64,000 nt of DNA. It comes from Litorimonas haliclonae (GTDB taxonomy: Bacteria; Pseudomonadota; Alphaproteobacteria; Caulobacterales; Maricaulaceae). Under the pieces are notes generated by a model. That model saw only the letters and a program-made list of their open reading frames with translations. It ran no database searches and was not told the origin of the DNA. Position 1 is the stretch's first letter; every line of letters starts with the position of its first letter. The position numbers and the translations under genes are program-made. The stretch is taken from assembly GCF_965138505.1 (NCBI RefSeq), contig NZ_CBCSCO010000001.1, positions 806,001-870,000 on the forward strand, read 5' to 3'. Shown here piece after piece: positions 43,465-52,934 of the stretch.

Positions 43465-44538
43465 TTATCTCAACCCAGCTTCAATATCGCGCCAATCGAC
43501 AACCTTAAAGTTTTGCTGCTCGAAATCTTCGGCAGCATCCTCGGAGTTTTGGTTGTCTTGGACGACAAAGAAACCATCTGGAAAACGCTCGGTCGATTTT
43601 GCTGTGACATCGATACCGTCCGTCACAGTAGTCCGGTCCACGACGCCCTCGACAATCTCAAACTGTCCTGCAAACTGATGGTCAGGAAGCGTAAAGGCAA
43701 CATAGCTGTCATTCCCTTGGGAAGAGACAAGCAAGTAACCGCCATCTTCTCCTTCTGGGTAGACCGTCACGCCCTCCAGATCTGCCATAAGGCCGAACTG
43801 CCCTGGACGGCCAATGACGGTTTGATCGTCACCCGCTGATGGGGCAGCGGCGTAGCGGTACAGACCCCCAGCTTCTTCGGCGATATAAAGCGTTTGGGTT
43901 CGGTCATCAAAAACACAACCTTCTGTCTTAGTGCCTGTTGGAAATTCACGAACTTTTGAAAGCGCGAAACCTTCAGAGTTGTAGGCAATATTATATTGAT
44001 AATATATCCCCGCTTTCGTGGTGACTCCGACTTGATAGTCTTCACCCACCATCCCTAAACAAATACCGTAAGGTTCAGGCTTGATAGCCAAGAGGGATGT
44101 CATGTCTGTTAGAAACACATCTGTTGCCGGATTGTACAAAAGTGCGGTTATGTTTTTCTTCTCATCATTGCTGGCCACCAAGAGAACATGGGGATTTCCA
44201 TCCACGACAAAATCCTCTCGAAGGTCCACATTATTTAATGTTCCAAGCGGAAAGAAGTCGCGTGCCTCTCCCTCCAGAGTGTAAATATGAAGGCCGGCTT
44301 GTTTGTCAGTTCCGGCGATAAAACCGCTGCCGTTTTCATGAACGAAAATAGCGGGATCGTCAGCCGAGTCACCCGCACTGCCGACGAGAGGCGTTTCGAA
44401 TGCCGCCGTAACAGGGAACATTCCCTCTGTCGGAGCGACATATGGCGCTTCCTGCTCTAATGTGGCGCAAGAAGCTAACCCCAAAATCAATCCAGCCGTC
44501 AGTCCGAAAATCGCTGTTTTATTATAGATATCTGTCAT
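43465..44538 (-). CDS. Beta-propeller phytase, lipoprotein
   Basis: A 357-residue enzyme with a lipoprotein signal (lipobox LASC) that should release phosphate from phytate in the periplasm or on the outer membrane. Segments DDPAIFVHENGSGFIAGTDK, KTEGCVFDDRTQTLYIAEE and FGLMADLEGVTVY supply the calcium-binding and catalytic carboxylates of the 3-phytase family. It lies 11 bases after the TonB receptor gene, so the pair works together: uptake across the outer membrane and hydrolysis. Confidence 0.9.
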   Translation of the reverse strand: MTDIYNKTAIFGLTAGLILGLASCATLEQEAPYVAPTEGMFPVTAAFETPLVGSAGDSADDPAIFVHENGSGFIAGTDKQAGLHIYTLEGEARDFFPLGTLNNVDLREDFVVDGNPHVLLVASNDEKKNITALLYNPATDVFLTDMTSLLAIKPEPYGICLGMVGEDYQVGVTTKAGIYYQYNIAYNSEGFALSKVREFPTGTKTEGCVFDDRTQTLYIAEEAGGLYRYAAAPSAGDDQTVIGRPGQFGLMADLEGVTVYPEGEDGGYLLVSSQGNDSYVAFTLPDHQFAGQFEIVEGVVDRTTVTDGIDVTAKSTERFPDGFFVVQDNQNSEDAAEDFEQQNFKVVDWRDIEAGLR

Positions 44539-44549
44539 GATTTTTCCCC

Positions 44550-47396
44550 TTAATAGGTGAAGCGCGCGCCGAGATTAACGCTGGTCCCAAACTCGTCATA
44601 TTGAGACAGACGAGACTCATCGCCAAAATAATAATATTCCGGCTCGTCTGTGAGGTTCTTACCCTCTAGATATATTTGAAGGCTATCTGTGACTTTGTAC
44701 TTGGCCGAGGCTTCCACCATCAGTCGGCCGTCCGTATAGCGGTCGAGGCTGCCATATTCCGGGTCTCCCGGGTCACCTTCTGACGTCAATTCATCCAAGT
44801 AGTCGCCACGATAGTTTGCTGAGACGCGCAGATCCCATGGACCCTTGTCGTAAGCGAGCGCCACATTCCAAACGGAGTCGGATTGCTTTAAGAATGGAAC
44901 ATTGCGAAAGCCTTCGCCGTCCGGGATGGTCGCTTCGGATTCTGTTAGGGTCAGGTTCGCAGAAATCAGGAAGCCATCCAGAGCTTCGCTTATCGCGTTG
45001 AGGTCCTGCACAAAGTTGAACTCCACACCGTAGAGGTCAACTGTATCCACATTGATAGAGGTTGTGATCTCTTCAACCGTCAAAAGTTGCGCCGCATTTA
45101 GACTGGAGAGGTCAATCTGTCCGGGCTCATTCCCAACATCAAACGTCGCCTGGTATATTGCGTTATCAATCGTCTTGTAAAAACCACCAATCGACATAAT
45201 GGATAGGCTGGAAGGATAAAATTCCAGTGCCAGGTCAAAGTTATCTGCCTCATAAGGTTGAAGACTTGGGTTTCCGATTTCGGCTTCATCCTCATCGTCA
45301 TTTAGGCGCGCAAAGGGCGCCATGTCGCCAAACCCCGGGCGAACGACAGCGGCGTAATAAGCTGCGCGGCCAACAAGCTTATCCGTGAAGTCATATTTGA
45401 CATTCAAGCTTGGCAGAAAATTGGTATAATCATTTTCAAAATTTAGAACAGTTACATCATTGATGTCGGCTTCTTCTGCATAGTTATTGCCGGTCATGTC
45501 AATTTTGGTTTGCTCAACCCGGGCGCCAGCTACGATTGTCGCATTACCCACTCTAAATGTCCCCATACCATATGCCGCGAGAATTTGCTCGTTAACTTCG
45601 AAGTCCTCTGAGAGGCTTCCGAAATTAGAGTCATCATCTTCAAACTCTAAGTTACCTTGGGCGTTTCCGCGAAGGCTCGCCGTGAGGTCACCGTCAGGAT
45701 AGGCAGGCATAGGATTGGCGAGACGCCAATTATCAATGAATTCATTTTCAACAAAGCCAGACAAATTGATATCTTCGGCGCCGCTATAAATATCAAGATT
45801 TACATCCCGAATTTTCTCTCGGTCTCGTATTTTTGCCCCGGCTTTCCAGGTGACTTGTGTATTCCCAAAGAGGGATTCTTTGGAAACATCTAATTTCGCA
45901 CTTAGCTCCGTATCTTGATTGATGGAATTCTCTTCTTCAAACGAGGCCAAGAAATAATTTGACGGCGTAAAGATTGAGCCAAGCGCTTCACTTCCGCTCA
46001 GGAAAGGCTGCTGTGGATTGGAAGTGTCAAATATTAGATCCCCCACATTATTGTCTTGAATATCTTCGTATCGGAAAGCGACATCATGATTGTCGCTGTC
46101 GTCTTCCTCAGCGTAGGCATAGGCCCCCTCGTACTCAAACGTCCAGGTATCAATTCCTGTGGTGCCGCCCAGAGCGTAAGTCTGAATTTGACGAACCTCT
46201 TTACGTTTGCGCATCTCAGTATCGACTTCATTTATTGGGACAGTGGATGACGACTGTGACGTCGCCATGCCGTCATCTAGGTCTTTGTATTCAAATTTAT
46301 TGCGGACTTCATCATCCGCATAATTGTTGAACAAGGTACGTAGATAAAGGCGCGTGTTCTCGTTCACATCCAGATCAAAGTTAGCAACAAGGCCAATCCG
46401 CTCCCGGTCAATATCATACCAACGCTGCTCATAATCATCATTGAGGAAAAACTCTCCGGCATCTTCATCAAATCCCCAAGCGCCTGTTTCATTATTGTGG
46501 GATTCAATGTCCAGATCTTGGTAATTTGCTGAGACGGCCACGCCTAGCTGATCACCAAAGACATTTGAGTATGTGAGCGTGCCCTTCGGAGAGATGGTGT
46601 CTGAAATCTCATTGTATCGCCCTTCGGCTTTCGCTCGGAAATAAACGCCGCCGCGGTCAAAAGCAGAAATTGTTTTCAGATTAATAACGCCCCCGAGACT
46701 GTCAGCATCCACATCTGGCGTCAGAGATTTTTGAATTTCGATACCGTCCAACAGGTCAGACGGCACGCCGTCCAACAGGACGCCGCGGCGGTCCTCAGGG
46801 GATGGGGTACGCACGCCATTGATGGAAGAGGAAATCAAATCCGTATTGATACCGCGGATAGAGACATAGCGGCCCTCACCTTGGTCAGTTTCAATGGACA
46901 ATCCAACAGCGCGCGACAATGAATCCGCCACGGTTGTATCTGGAAAGTTTCCGAGGCCATCGGAGTCGATGACAGTCAATATTGAGTCCGCAGCCCTTTG
47001 TTGGTTTAAGGCGCCGGCCTGCGCCGCGCGTGTCCCGACAACAATTATGTTGTCGATGTAATCGACATTGTCGCCAACGATGATGTCGAGCACTGTACCG
47101 TCTTTGGTAACCTCAACCGTGTTACGAACGGTCCGGGCCCCAATATAGCTCGAAGTGACTGTGTAGCTGCCCGGAGGGATATTGAAGAGTTTATAATTCC
47201 CATACCGATCTGACGTCGTGGCCCGGTTTAAATCATCCACACTCACCACGACACCCTCGAAAGGCGCGTTTCCAGTTGAATCAGTGACTTTACCGCTAAT
47301 TGTTTGTGCAGAGGCTTGCGAGGCAATAGCGAACGCCAGAACTGGCAAAGACGTAGATATAAGTTGGCGCATGAGACGCGACTGGAAGTGTGACAT
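44550..47396 (-). CDS. TonB-dependent receptor with CarboxypepD_reg-like domain
   Basis: A 948-residue outer-membrane transporter. A signal peptide (cleaved near ASAQTI) is followed by a carboxypeptidase-regulatory-like beta domain (about 32-110), the plug domain with DNIIVVGTRAAQAG as TonB-box candidate and RGINTDLISSSINGVRT, and a 22-strand barrel ending in aromatic FTY. Such receptors import substrates too large for porins. With phytase directly downstream in transcription, phytate or another phosphate ester is the likely ligand (inference). Confidence 0.93.
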   Translation of the reverse strand: MSHFQSRLMRQLISTSLPVLAFAIASQASAQTISGKVTDSTGNAPFEGVVVSVDDLNRATTSDRYGNYKLFNIPPGSYTVTSSYIGARTVRNTVEVTKDGTVLDIIVGDNVDYIDNIIVVGTRAAQAGALNQQRAADSILTVIDSDGLGNFPDTTVADSLSRAVGLSIETDQGEGRYVSIRGINTDLISSSINGVRTPSPEDRRGVLLDGVPSDLLDGIEIQKSLTPDVDADSLGGVINLKTISAFDRGGVYFRAKAEGRYNEISDTISPKGTLTYSNVFGDQLGVAVSANYQDLDIESHNNETGAWGFDEDAGEFFLNDDYEQRWYDIDRERIGLVANFDLDVNENTRLYLRTLFNNYADDEVRNKFEYKDLDDGMATSQSSSTVPINEVDTEMRKRKEVRQIQTYALGGTTGIDTWTFEYEGAYAYAEEDDSDNHDVAFRYEDIQDNNVGDLIFDTSNPQQPFLSGSEALGSIFTPSNYFLASFEEENSINQDTELSAKLDVSKESLFGNTQVTWKAGAKIRDREKIRDVNLDIYSGAEDINLSGFVENEFIDNWRLANPMPAYPDGDLTASLRGNAQGNLEFEDDDSNFGSLSEDFEVNEQILAAYGMGTFRVGNATIVAGARVEQTKIDMTGNNYAEEADINDVTVLNFENDYTNFLPSLNVKYDFTDKLVGRAAYYAAVVRPGFGDMAPFARLNDDEDEAEIGNPSLQPYEADNFDLALEFYPSSLSIMSIGGFYKTIDNAIYQATFDVGNEPGQIDLSSLNAAQLLTVEEITTSINVDTVDLYGVEFNFVQDLNAISEALDGFLISANLTLTESEATIPDGEGFRNVPFLKQSDSVWNVALAYDKGPWDLRVSANYRGDYLDELTSEGDPGDPEYGSLDRYTDGRLMVEASAKYKVTDSLQIYLEGKNLTDEPEYYYFGDESRLSQYDEFGTSVNLGARFTY

Positions 47397-47444
47397 TTAG
47401 AAAATCCCTGAGTTAACTACTGAGCGGGGATATTCAAAACTTTC

Positions 47445-47473
47445 ACGACACCTGCGTGTCAGAATCGTGACGG
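47445..47473 (-). promoter_or_regulatory. Possible Pho box upstream of the TonB-receptor gene
   Basis: Read on the minus strand, CCGTCAC, CTGACAC and GTGTCGT start at exactly 11-base intervals, with four-base spacers. This is the geometry of PhoB direct repeats (consensus CTGTCAT every 11 bases). It lies about 50 to 77 bases before the receptor start. Match to consensus is partial. Confidence 0.4.
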
Positions 47474-47540
47474 CTTAGCTACGGTCCGGTGAATTATTTA
47501 AGACAGGTTAAATTTTATGGCTAAGCAGAGACGGCTAAAC

Positions 47541-48641
47541 CTATTCAGAACCTTTATCCAGAATTTCTGTGAGCGTAAAAATCGTGCCCGTCTCGAAGCT
47601 CTTCGTTTCCATTTTCGCATCAAGGTTTCGCGCGAATGTTTTTATCAGCCGCGTTCCCAGTCCCCTTTTATTTGCTTTTTTAACTGCAGGCTTCGCTGAA
47701 GAGGCAGAGCTTTCGGATTTTGATTTCGAGGATTTTGTTTTTCGTTTCTTTATACCGCACCCATTATCTGATATGGAGAGTATCCAAGGCTGCTGAGGGT
47801 CAGCTGTAAAGGAAATATGGATAGTCCCTTCGCGCTGATCTGGAAACGCATGTTTGATGGCATTAGTCACGATCTCGTTCAGGATCAGACCAAGCGCCAC
47901 GGCCTTATCCCGACTCATCCTATAAGAGGCCGCGGAAAGTGTGATTTTGATATTGGCGTTGGATGCAAAGGCTTTCCGCAAGCTTTCGCAAAGCGAATTT
48001 AGATAGTCCGAAACATCAAGTTCTTCTTGAAAGTCTCGAGAACTGTAAATTGAATCATGGATTGCAGAGAAACTATTCACGCGGGAGGATGCCAATTTCA
48101 GTGCTTGTTTAACGTCTTGAGAATGATGATCGCGGCTTTGCATATTGAGTAGGCCAGACACCATCGCAAAGTTATTTTTCGTTCGGTGCTCTAATTCTTG
48201 GATCAAGATTTTTGTCATTTTCAACTGACGGTCGCGCTCAAGAGTCGCAACGCTTATACCGCGTCTAAAAATCTCAGCAAAAAGCAAGATGAACAAAGCC
48301 GCACATCCATTGACAATTGTTCGGGCGCCGTCGCCCGCTATCTCAAAAGAGAAAGAATAAGGCATTGGCAAGACAACATACCATGCATGGAGGAAAGCGA
48401 GTAAAAAGGTAGTCAAGCCAGAGGCCCAACGCCCGTAAAGCGTGGAAATAAGAATTGCAGGATATATTAGAGAAAAAGGCCCCGCCGATGTCCATATTGC
48501 ATCGACGACCGCCCGGGCCAAGACGGCAAAAAGAAAGCAAAACAGGCCGAAGGCCATTTGCACCCAGATCGCTGAAATTTTTCCTGCAAACCTGTCAGCT
48601 ATGTCGAATTCGACGAGCTGTTCACTGCGCTTTTTTCGCAC
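47541..48641 (-). CDS. HisKA_2 sensor histidine kinase with unusual ATP lid
   Basis: A 366-residue kinase. The N-terminal half has about four helices resembling the DUF4118 sensor region, then the HisKA_2 phosphorylation helix ELEHRTKNNFAMVSGLL and an ATPase domain (N-box LILNEIVTNAIKHAF, G1 DNGCGI, G2 RGLGTRLIKTF). Between G1 and G2 there is a 25-residue insert of Lys/Ser repeats. GTG 48641 with GGAGG five bases before it is the supported start; the longer frame would begin at the 3' flank of tRNA-Met. No response regulator is adjacent. Confidence 0.85.
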   Translation of the reverse strand: MRKKRSEQLVEFDIADRFAGKISAIWVQMAFGLFCFLFAVLARAVVDAIWTSAGPFSLIYPAILISTLYGRWASGLTTFLLAFLHAWYVVLPMPYSFSFEIAGDGARTIVNGCAALFILLFAEIFRRGISVATLERDRQLKMTKILIQELEHRTKNNFAMVSGLLNMQSRDHHSQDVKQALKLASSRVNSFSAIHDSIYSSRDFQEELDVSDYLNSLCESLRKAFASNANIKITLSAASYRMSRDKAVALGLILNEIVTNAIKHAFPDQREGTIHISFTADPQQPWILSISDNGCGIKKRKTKSSKSKSESSASSAKPAVKKANKRGLGTRLIKTFARNLDAKMETKSFETGTIFTLTEILDKGSE

Positions 48642-48769
48642 TGCGCCTCCAAGTGGTGCTTCCCCGCAACACCTGAACGAGCATTCCAATATTTTTGACT
48701 TTTTAGCAATCGTATTTTTAATCGCCGGGGCCAAATCGGATAGTAATTTAAAGGAAAATATCCGCACCG

Positions 48770-48843
48770 TAGTGGGAGGGGGACTTGAACCCCCGACCTC
48801 AGGATTATGAGTCCTGCGCTCTAACCAGCTGAGCTACCCCACC
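48770..48843 (-). tRNA. tRNA-Met (CAT anticodon)
   Basis: A 74-base cloverleaf. The anticodon stem CAGGA/TCCTG encloses CTCATAA, giving CAT. The T-arm GGGGG-TTCAAGT-CCCCC and the D-arm are regular. It lacks the three G-C pairs of initiator tRNA in the anticodon stem, so it is elongator Met, though a lysidine-modified Ile(CAU) cannot be excluded. CCA is not encoded. The flanks GCACCGT and ACGGTGC are complementary and extend the acceptor stem. Confidence 0.88.
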
Positions 48844-48910
48844 ATACGGTGCGAAGCGCGGCATATAGGACAGACGCAAGCGTCTGCCAAGCAGAAAAGT
48901 AAGTCCGTGA

Positions 48911-50449
48911 CTAGGCCAAGAACATCATTTGCGGGTCTTGCAGCAAAGCTTTCAGGTCCTGCATCATCTTAGCCGCATCATAACCATCAATAACCCTGTG
49001 GTCACAAGACACAGAGAAGTTCATGACTTTACGCTCTACCACCTGACCGTCTTCCATCACCAATTTCGGGCGAATTTTATTCGGACCGAAAATCGCGACT
49101 TCGGGGCGGTTGATAACAGGCGTCGTCACTATCCCGCCTAAGGGGCCCAGAGACGTTAGCGTCGTTGTCGCGCCGCTCATTTCTTCAGGCTTGAGCTTAT
49201 TATTACGGGCGCCTTCAGCCAAACGGCCTAACTCTTCAGCCATTTTCCAGACAGAGAGCGTCTGGGCTTTTCTCAACACAGGCACGACCAAGCCAATGTC
49301 GGTTTGCGTGGCGATACCCAAGTTGAAGTCTGAGAATTGCGAGACATAGCCCTGCTCGTCCATATAACGCGCATTGAATTGCGGCCAATCACGTAGCAAG
49401 ACAGCCATCGCCCGTATCATGAGCGGAAGCACGGTCAGCTTGGGCTTATCTTCGGATTTTTTCTGATTGATGCGCGCGCGGAAAGCTTCCAGCTCGGTTA
49501 CGTCTATTTCTTCCACATAGGTGAAATGCGGAATATTGCGTTTGGCTTCCTGCATACGCTGCGCGATGACGCGGCGTAGGCCAATCACCTTGATGCGCGT
49601 TTCGCCGTCTTCCGGCTCTGCCGCTTTTTCTAGCAAATCGAGGTCGTCATGCGTGACCTGTCCTTCGCCGCCGCTGGCTTTGGCTTTGGACAAATCAAGA
49701 CCGGAATCCATGGCGCGTTTACGAACGGCCGGACTCGCCAATACTTTCTCTGAGGATGACTTTTTCTTTGAAGTTGATGGGGGCGTCGACGGTGTTTTCG
49801 ACGCCGAGGAGGAAGGCTTTGCAGGCGCTTCCGCTTTTTTCGGAGCGTCTTTTGTCTCGCTTTCCGGCGCGGGCGCAGACCCTTCGACTTCCAAAGTTAC
49901 AAGATGGCCTCCAACGGAAAACACATCCCCCTCTTCACAGCCAAGCGCTAAAATCTTGCCGCTCACCGGGGAGGTAAGCTCGATTGTGGCTTTGTCTGTC
50001 ATCGCATCCGCAAGAGGCGCGTCTTCTTCGACTTCATCGCCGACAGAAACATGCCAGGCTGTAATTTCGGCTTCAACAACGCCTTCGCCAATATCGGGAA
50101 GTTTGAAAATAAACTCTCCCGCTCCGGCAGATGCTGAAGAGCTTTCAGTTTGCTCTATCGCGTCATCCTCGGACGTTTCTTCTGTCTCTTCGTCTAGGGC
50201 GACCTCACCTTCAGTTTCCAAAACGACCAAATGACCGCCAACAGAGAATACGTCGCCCTCTTCACACCCAAGGGATTTAACAACGCCTTCCACGGGCGAA
50301 GTAAGCTCAATGGTCGCCTTATCCGTCATCGCGTCGGCTAGAGGCGCGTCTTCTTCGACTTTATCACCGACAGAAACATGCCACGCCGTAATCTCGGCTT
50401 CGACAACGCCTTCGCCGATATCCGGCAGTTTGAAAATAAATTCGCCCAT
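48911..50449 (-). CDS. bkdB: Branched-chain 2-oxoacid dehydrogenase E2 with two lipoyl domains
   Basis: The 512-residue acyltransferase core of the complex. Two nearly identical lipoyl domains (about 3-80 and 112-190) carry the lipoate lysines Lys44 and Lys153 in MTDKATIEL. A Pro/Ala/Ser/Lys linker, the peripheral-subunit-binding domain (LASPAVRKRAMDSGLDLS) and the catalytic domain with CDHRVIDGYDAA follow. Most bacterial branched-chain E2 proteins have one lipoyl domain. It lies 3 bases after the E1-beta gene. No E3 gene is adjacent. Confidence 0.95.
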   Translation of the reverse strand: MGEFIFKLPDIGEGVVEAEITAWHVSVGDKVEEDAPLADAMTDKATIELTSPVEGVVKSLGCEEGDVFSVGGHLVVLETEGEVALDEETEETSEDDAIEQTESSSASAGAGEFIFKLPDIGEGVVEAEITAWHVSVGDEVEEDAPLADAMTDKATIELTSPVSGKILALGCEEGDVFSVGGHLVTLEVEGSAPAPESETKDAPKKAEAPAKPSSSASKTPSTPPSTSKKKSSSEKVLASPAVRKRAMDSGLDLSKAKASGGEGQVTHDDLDLLEKAAEPEDGETRIKVIGLRRVIAQRMQEAKRNIPHFTYVEEIDVTELEAFRARINQKKSEDKPKLTVLPLMIRAMAVLLRDWPQFNARYMDEQGYVSQFSDFNLGIATQTDIGLVVPVLRKAQTLSVWKMAEELGRLAEGARNNKLKPEEMSGATTTLTSLGPLGGIVTTPVINRPEVAIFGPNKIRPKLVMEDGQVVERKVMNFSVSCDHRVIDGYDAAKMMQDLKALLQDPQMMFLA

Positions 50450-50452
50450 AAT

Positions 50453-51469
50453 TTAAGCGGCCTTCATGACAGTTTTGACGGCCCGTGTCAGACGTTTCTG
50501 TCCCGGGAAGAATGCCCATTCCTGCGCGTGCGGATAAGGCGTATCCCACCCTGTCACGCGCTGAATAGGGGCTTCAAGGTAATAAAAACAGTGTTCCTGA
50601 ACAAGAGCGGAGAGTTCCCCGCCAAAGCCGGAGGTGCGTGTCGCTTCGTGGATGATAACGCAACGTCCTGTTTTCTTCACGGATTCGACAATTGCGTCGA
50701 GGTCGAGCGGCAATAAAGATCGAAGATCCAGAACATCCGCGCTGATGCCCATATTCTTCACAACCGCCTCAGCAACCCAAACCATAGTGCCATAAGCCAA
50801 GATAGTGAGATCATTGCCTTCGGTAATTTTGCGGGCCTTTGCCAGAGGCACAGTATAATGACCTTCAGGAACTTCGCCGAGCTCATGGCTTTTCCAACCA
50901 ACGGACGGTTTCTGATGGTCGCCATCAAATGGGCCATTATATAGCCGTTTGGGCTCCAGGAATAAAACCGGGTCATTGTCTTCAATCGCCGAAATCAAAA
51001 GACCTTTCGCGTCATATGGATTTGACGGAATGACAGTTTTCAAACCGGAAATATGCGTGAACAGCGCTTCGGGGCTTTGACTGTGCGTTGTGCCGCCATA
51101 GATGCCGCCGCCAACAGGTGTGCGGATGGTCAAAGGCGCGGTGAAATCGCCATTTGAGCGATAGCGGAGACGCGAAGCCTCAGACGCAATCTGGTCATAA
51201 GCCGGATAGATATAATCGGCGAACTGGATTTCCGCGACAGGCCGCAGGCCGTTGGCCGCCATACCGATCGCAATACCGACAATACCGCCCTCGGAAATCG
51301 GCGTATCAAAACAGCGGTGAAGGCCATGCTTTTCCTGTAGTCCAGCCGTGCAGCGGAACACCCCGCCGAAATAGCCGACATCTTCGCCGAAAACCAAGAC
51401 GTCGCGGTCTTCGGTCATTTTTACATCCATCGCGTCGCGGATGGCTTCGATCATGCTCATTTTAGCCAT
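50453..51469 (-). CDS. bkdA2: Branched-chain 2-oxoacid dehydrogenase E1 beta
   Basis: A 338-residue transketolase-type subunit. VFGEDVGYFGGVFRCTAGLQ, FADYIYPAYDQIASEA and RTPVGGGIYGGTTHSQSPEA are typical of E1-beta of the BCKDH group. With E1-alpha it forms the thiamine-diphosphate decarboxylase. Its ATG overlaps the stop of E1-alpha (TAATG). Confidence 0.95.
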   Translation of the reverse strand: MAKMSMIEAIRDAMDVKMTEDRDVLVFGEDVGYFGGVFRCTAGLQEKHGLHRCFDTPISEGGIVGIAIGMAANGLRPVAEIQFADYIYPAYDQIASEASRLRYRSNGDFTAPLTIRTPVGGGIYGGTTHSQSPEALFTHISGLKTVIPSNPYDAKGLLISAIEDNDPVLFLEPKRLYNGPFDGDHQKPSVGWKSHELGEVPEGHYTVPLAKARKITEGNDLTILAYGTMVWVAEAVVKNMGISADVLDLRSLLPLDLDAIVESVKKTGRCVIIHEATRTSGFGGELSALVQEHCFYYLEAPIQRVTGWDTPYPHAQEWAFFPGQKRLTRAVKTVMKAA

Positions 51470-52746
51470 TAGTCTATCTCCCCCTGAAACATCTCTCTTT
51501 GACGAAGAAGGTGATCTGGCTCTGTTTCATAAACTTGTTCAAACATCGTGCTATCAGGAAGTTGCGTGGAATTGGCAACGGAGCCCATGGCTTCGGCCGC
51601 CTTGAAAGTTTCGCGAACTTCTTTTTTCAGCTCTTCGGCTAAGGCCTCATGTTTTTCTTCAGTCCATTCATCGATATGGATGAGGTGATTCTTCAGGCGC
51701 TCCACCGGATCGCCAAACGGCCAGACATCGCCTTCATTTTCCGGGCGATACTTAGACGGGTCATCCGACGTGGAATGACCTTCTTTGCGGTAAGTGTAAT
51801 GCTCAATAATTGTTGCGCCGCCGCCTTGGCGCGCGCGATCCGCCGCCCACTTGGTCGCCGCATACACAGCCAGCAGGTCATTACCGTCGACCCGCAATGT
51901 CGCGAGGCCGTAGCCCGTTCCGCGGGCGGCAAAAGTTTCACCGCGGCCCGCCGCGATACCTTGGAAACTGGAAATCGCCCACTGATTATTCACGACGTTA
52001 ATAATGCACGGCGCGCGGTAAGTAGACGCAAAGTTTAGTGCATAATGGAAGTCACCTTCGGCGGTTGCGCCCTCGCCCGTGAAGACAGAGGCAATACCGT
52101 CTGTATTTTTATAAGCTTCGGCCATCGCCCAGCCGACGCCCTGAATAAGCTGCGTCGCCAAATTGCCAGAGATCGAAAAGAAACCGTGTTTCTTGAAAGA
52201 GTAGAGAACTGGGATAGACTTGCCGTCTAGCGGATCACCGGAATTTGAAAGAACCTGACACATCATTTCTTTCATGGACGCGCCGCGGGCAATCAAAATG
52301 CCTTGCTGGCGATAGGTCGGGAACGTCATATCTTCATCACGGAGCGCCATAGCGTGGCCCACGCTAACGGCTTCTTCGCCGGTGGACTTCATATAAAAGC
52401 TCATTTTGCCCTGACGCTGCATCGTAAACATGCGCTCATCCATCGCGCGGGTGCGCATCATGTGGCGCAGGCCCTCACGCATTTGATCTGCGGACAGGTC
52501 CGGTTTCCAGTCACCGTCCGCTTCGCCGTTAAAGCGAAGGACGCGAATAAGCTTCAGCGCGTGCTCAACGGTATCATGCGCGTCGCAGAGCGGGTCGGGG
52601 CGCGAAGGGGAATGGTTCGTCGGAATCGAAATATGAGAATAGTCCGGCGTATCTCCCGGACGAAATTGCGGCTCCGGCACAAAGAGCTTTGATTGATTGG
52701 AAAGATTTCGCTCTGCTCGAGCTTTATTTTCAGCTGACTGACCCAT
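51469..52746 (-). CDS. bkdA1: Branched-chain 2-oxoacid dehydrogenase E1 alpha
   Basis: A 425-residue subunit that binds thiamine diphosphate through the TGEGATAEGDFHYALNFAST and INVVNNQW motif. The phosphorylation-loop-like HSTSDDPSKYR is the BCKDH rather than the pyruvate form. It decarboxylates the 2-oxoacids of Val, Leu and Ile. ATG 52746 has AAAGGG upstream, whereas the frame from 52797 lacks support. It opens the operon and is divergent from the Lrp-type gene. Confidence 0.95.
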   Translation of the reverse strand: MGQSAENKARAERNLSNQSKLFVPEPQFRPGDTPDYSHISIPTNHSPSRPDPLCDAHDTVEHALKLIRVLRFNGEADGDWKPDLSADQMREGLRHMMRTRAMDERMFTMQRQGKMSFYMKSTGEEAVSVGHAMALRDEDMTFPTYRQQGILIARGASMKEMMCQVLSNSGDPLDGKSIPVLYSFKKHGFFSISGNLATQLIQGVGWAMAEAYKNTDGIASVFTGEGATAEGDFHYALNFASTYRAPCIINVVNNQWAISSFQGIAAGRGETFAARGTGYGLATLRVDGNDLLAVYAATKWAADRARQGGGATIIEHYTYRKEGHSTSDDPSKYRPENEGDVWPFGDPVERLKNHLIHIDEWTEEKHEALAEELKKEVRETFKAAEAMGSVANSTQLPDSTMFEQVYETEPDHLLRQREMFQGEID

Positions 52747-52934
52747 TCTATCCCTTTTAGCGGTTTTTCGCGTTATTCTTATCACATTTACGTGCAATCC
52801 ACCGTAATCGTTGCGGAAAGATTGACTTTGGAATGTAATTTATCCAAAAATCACGCTATAATCATAACGCTTTACAGCTATAACAAGGGACAGACGCTAA
52901 TTTTTTGCGTAAATTCTTAGTATCAGAGGTTCAC

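Noticed and set aside
48642..48767. Longer N-terminus for the histidine kinase from GTG 48767
   Set aside because: It would start in the tRNA-Met 3' flank without a ribosome site, whereas GTG 48641 has GGAGG at proper spacing.
49521..50234. 237-codon plus-strand frame opposite the E2 gene
   Set aside because: It reads antisense through the lipoyl domains and linker, and its Ser/Ala composition is that of a shadow frame.
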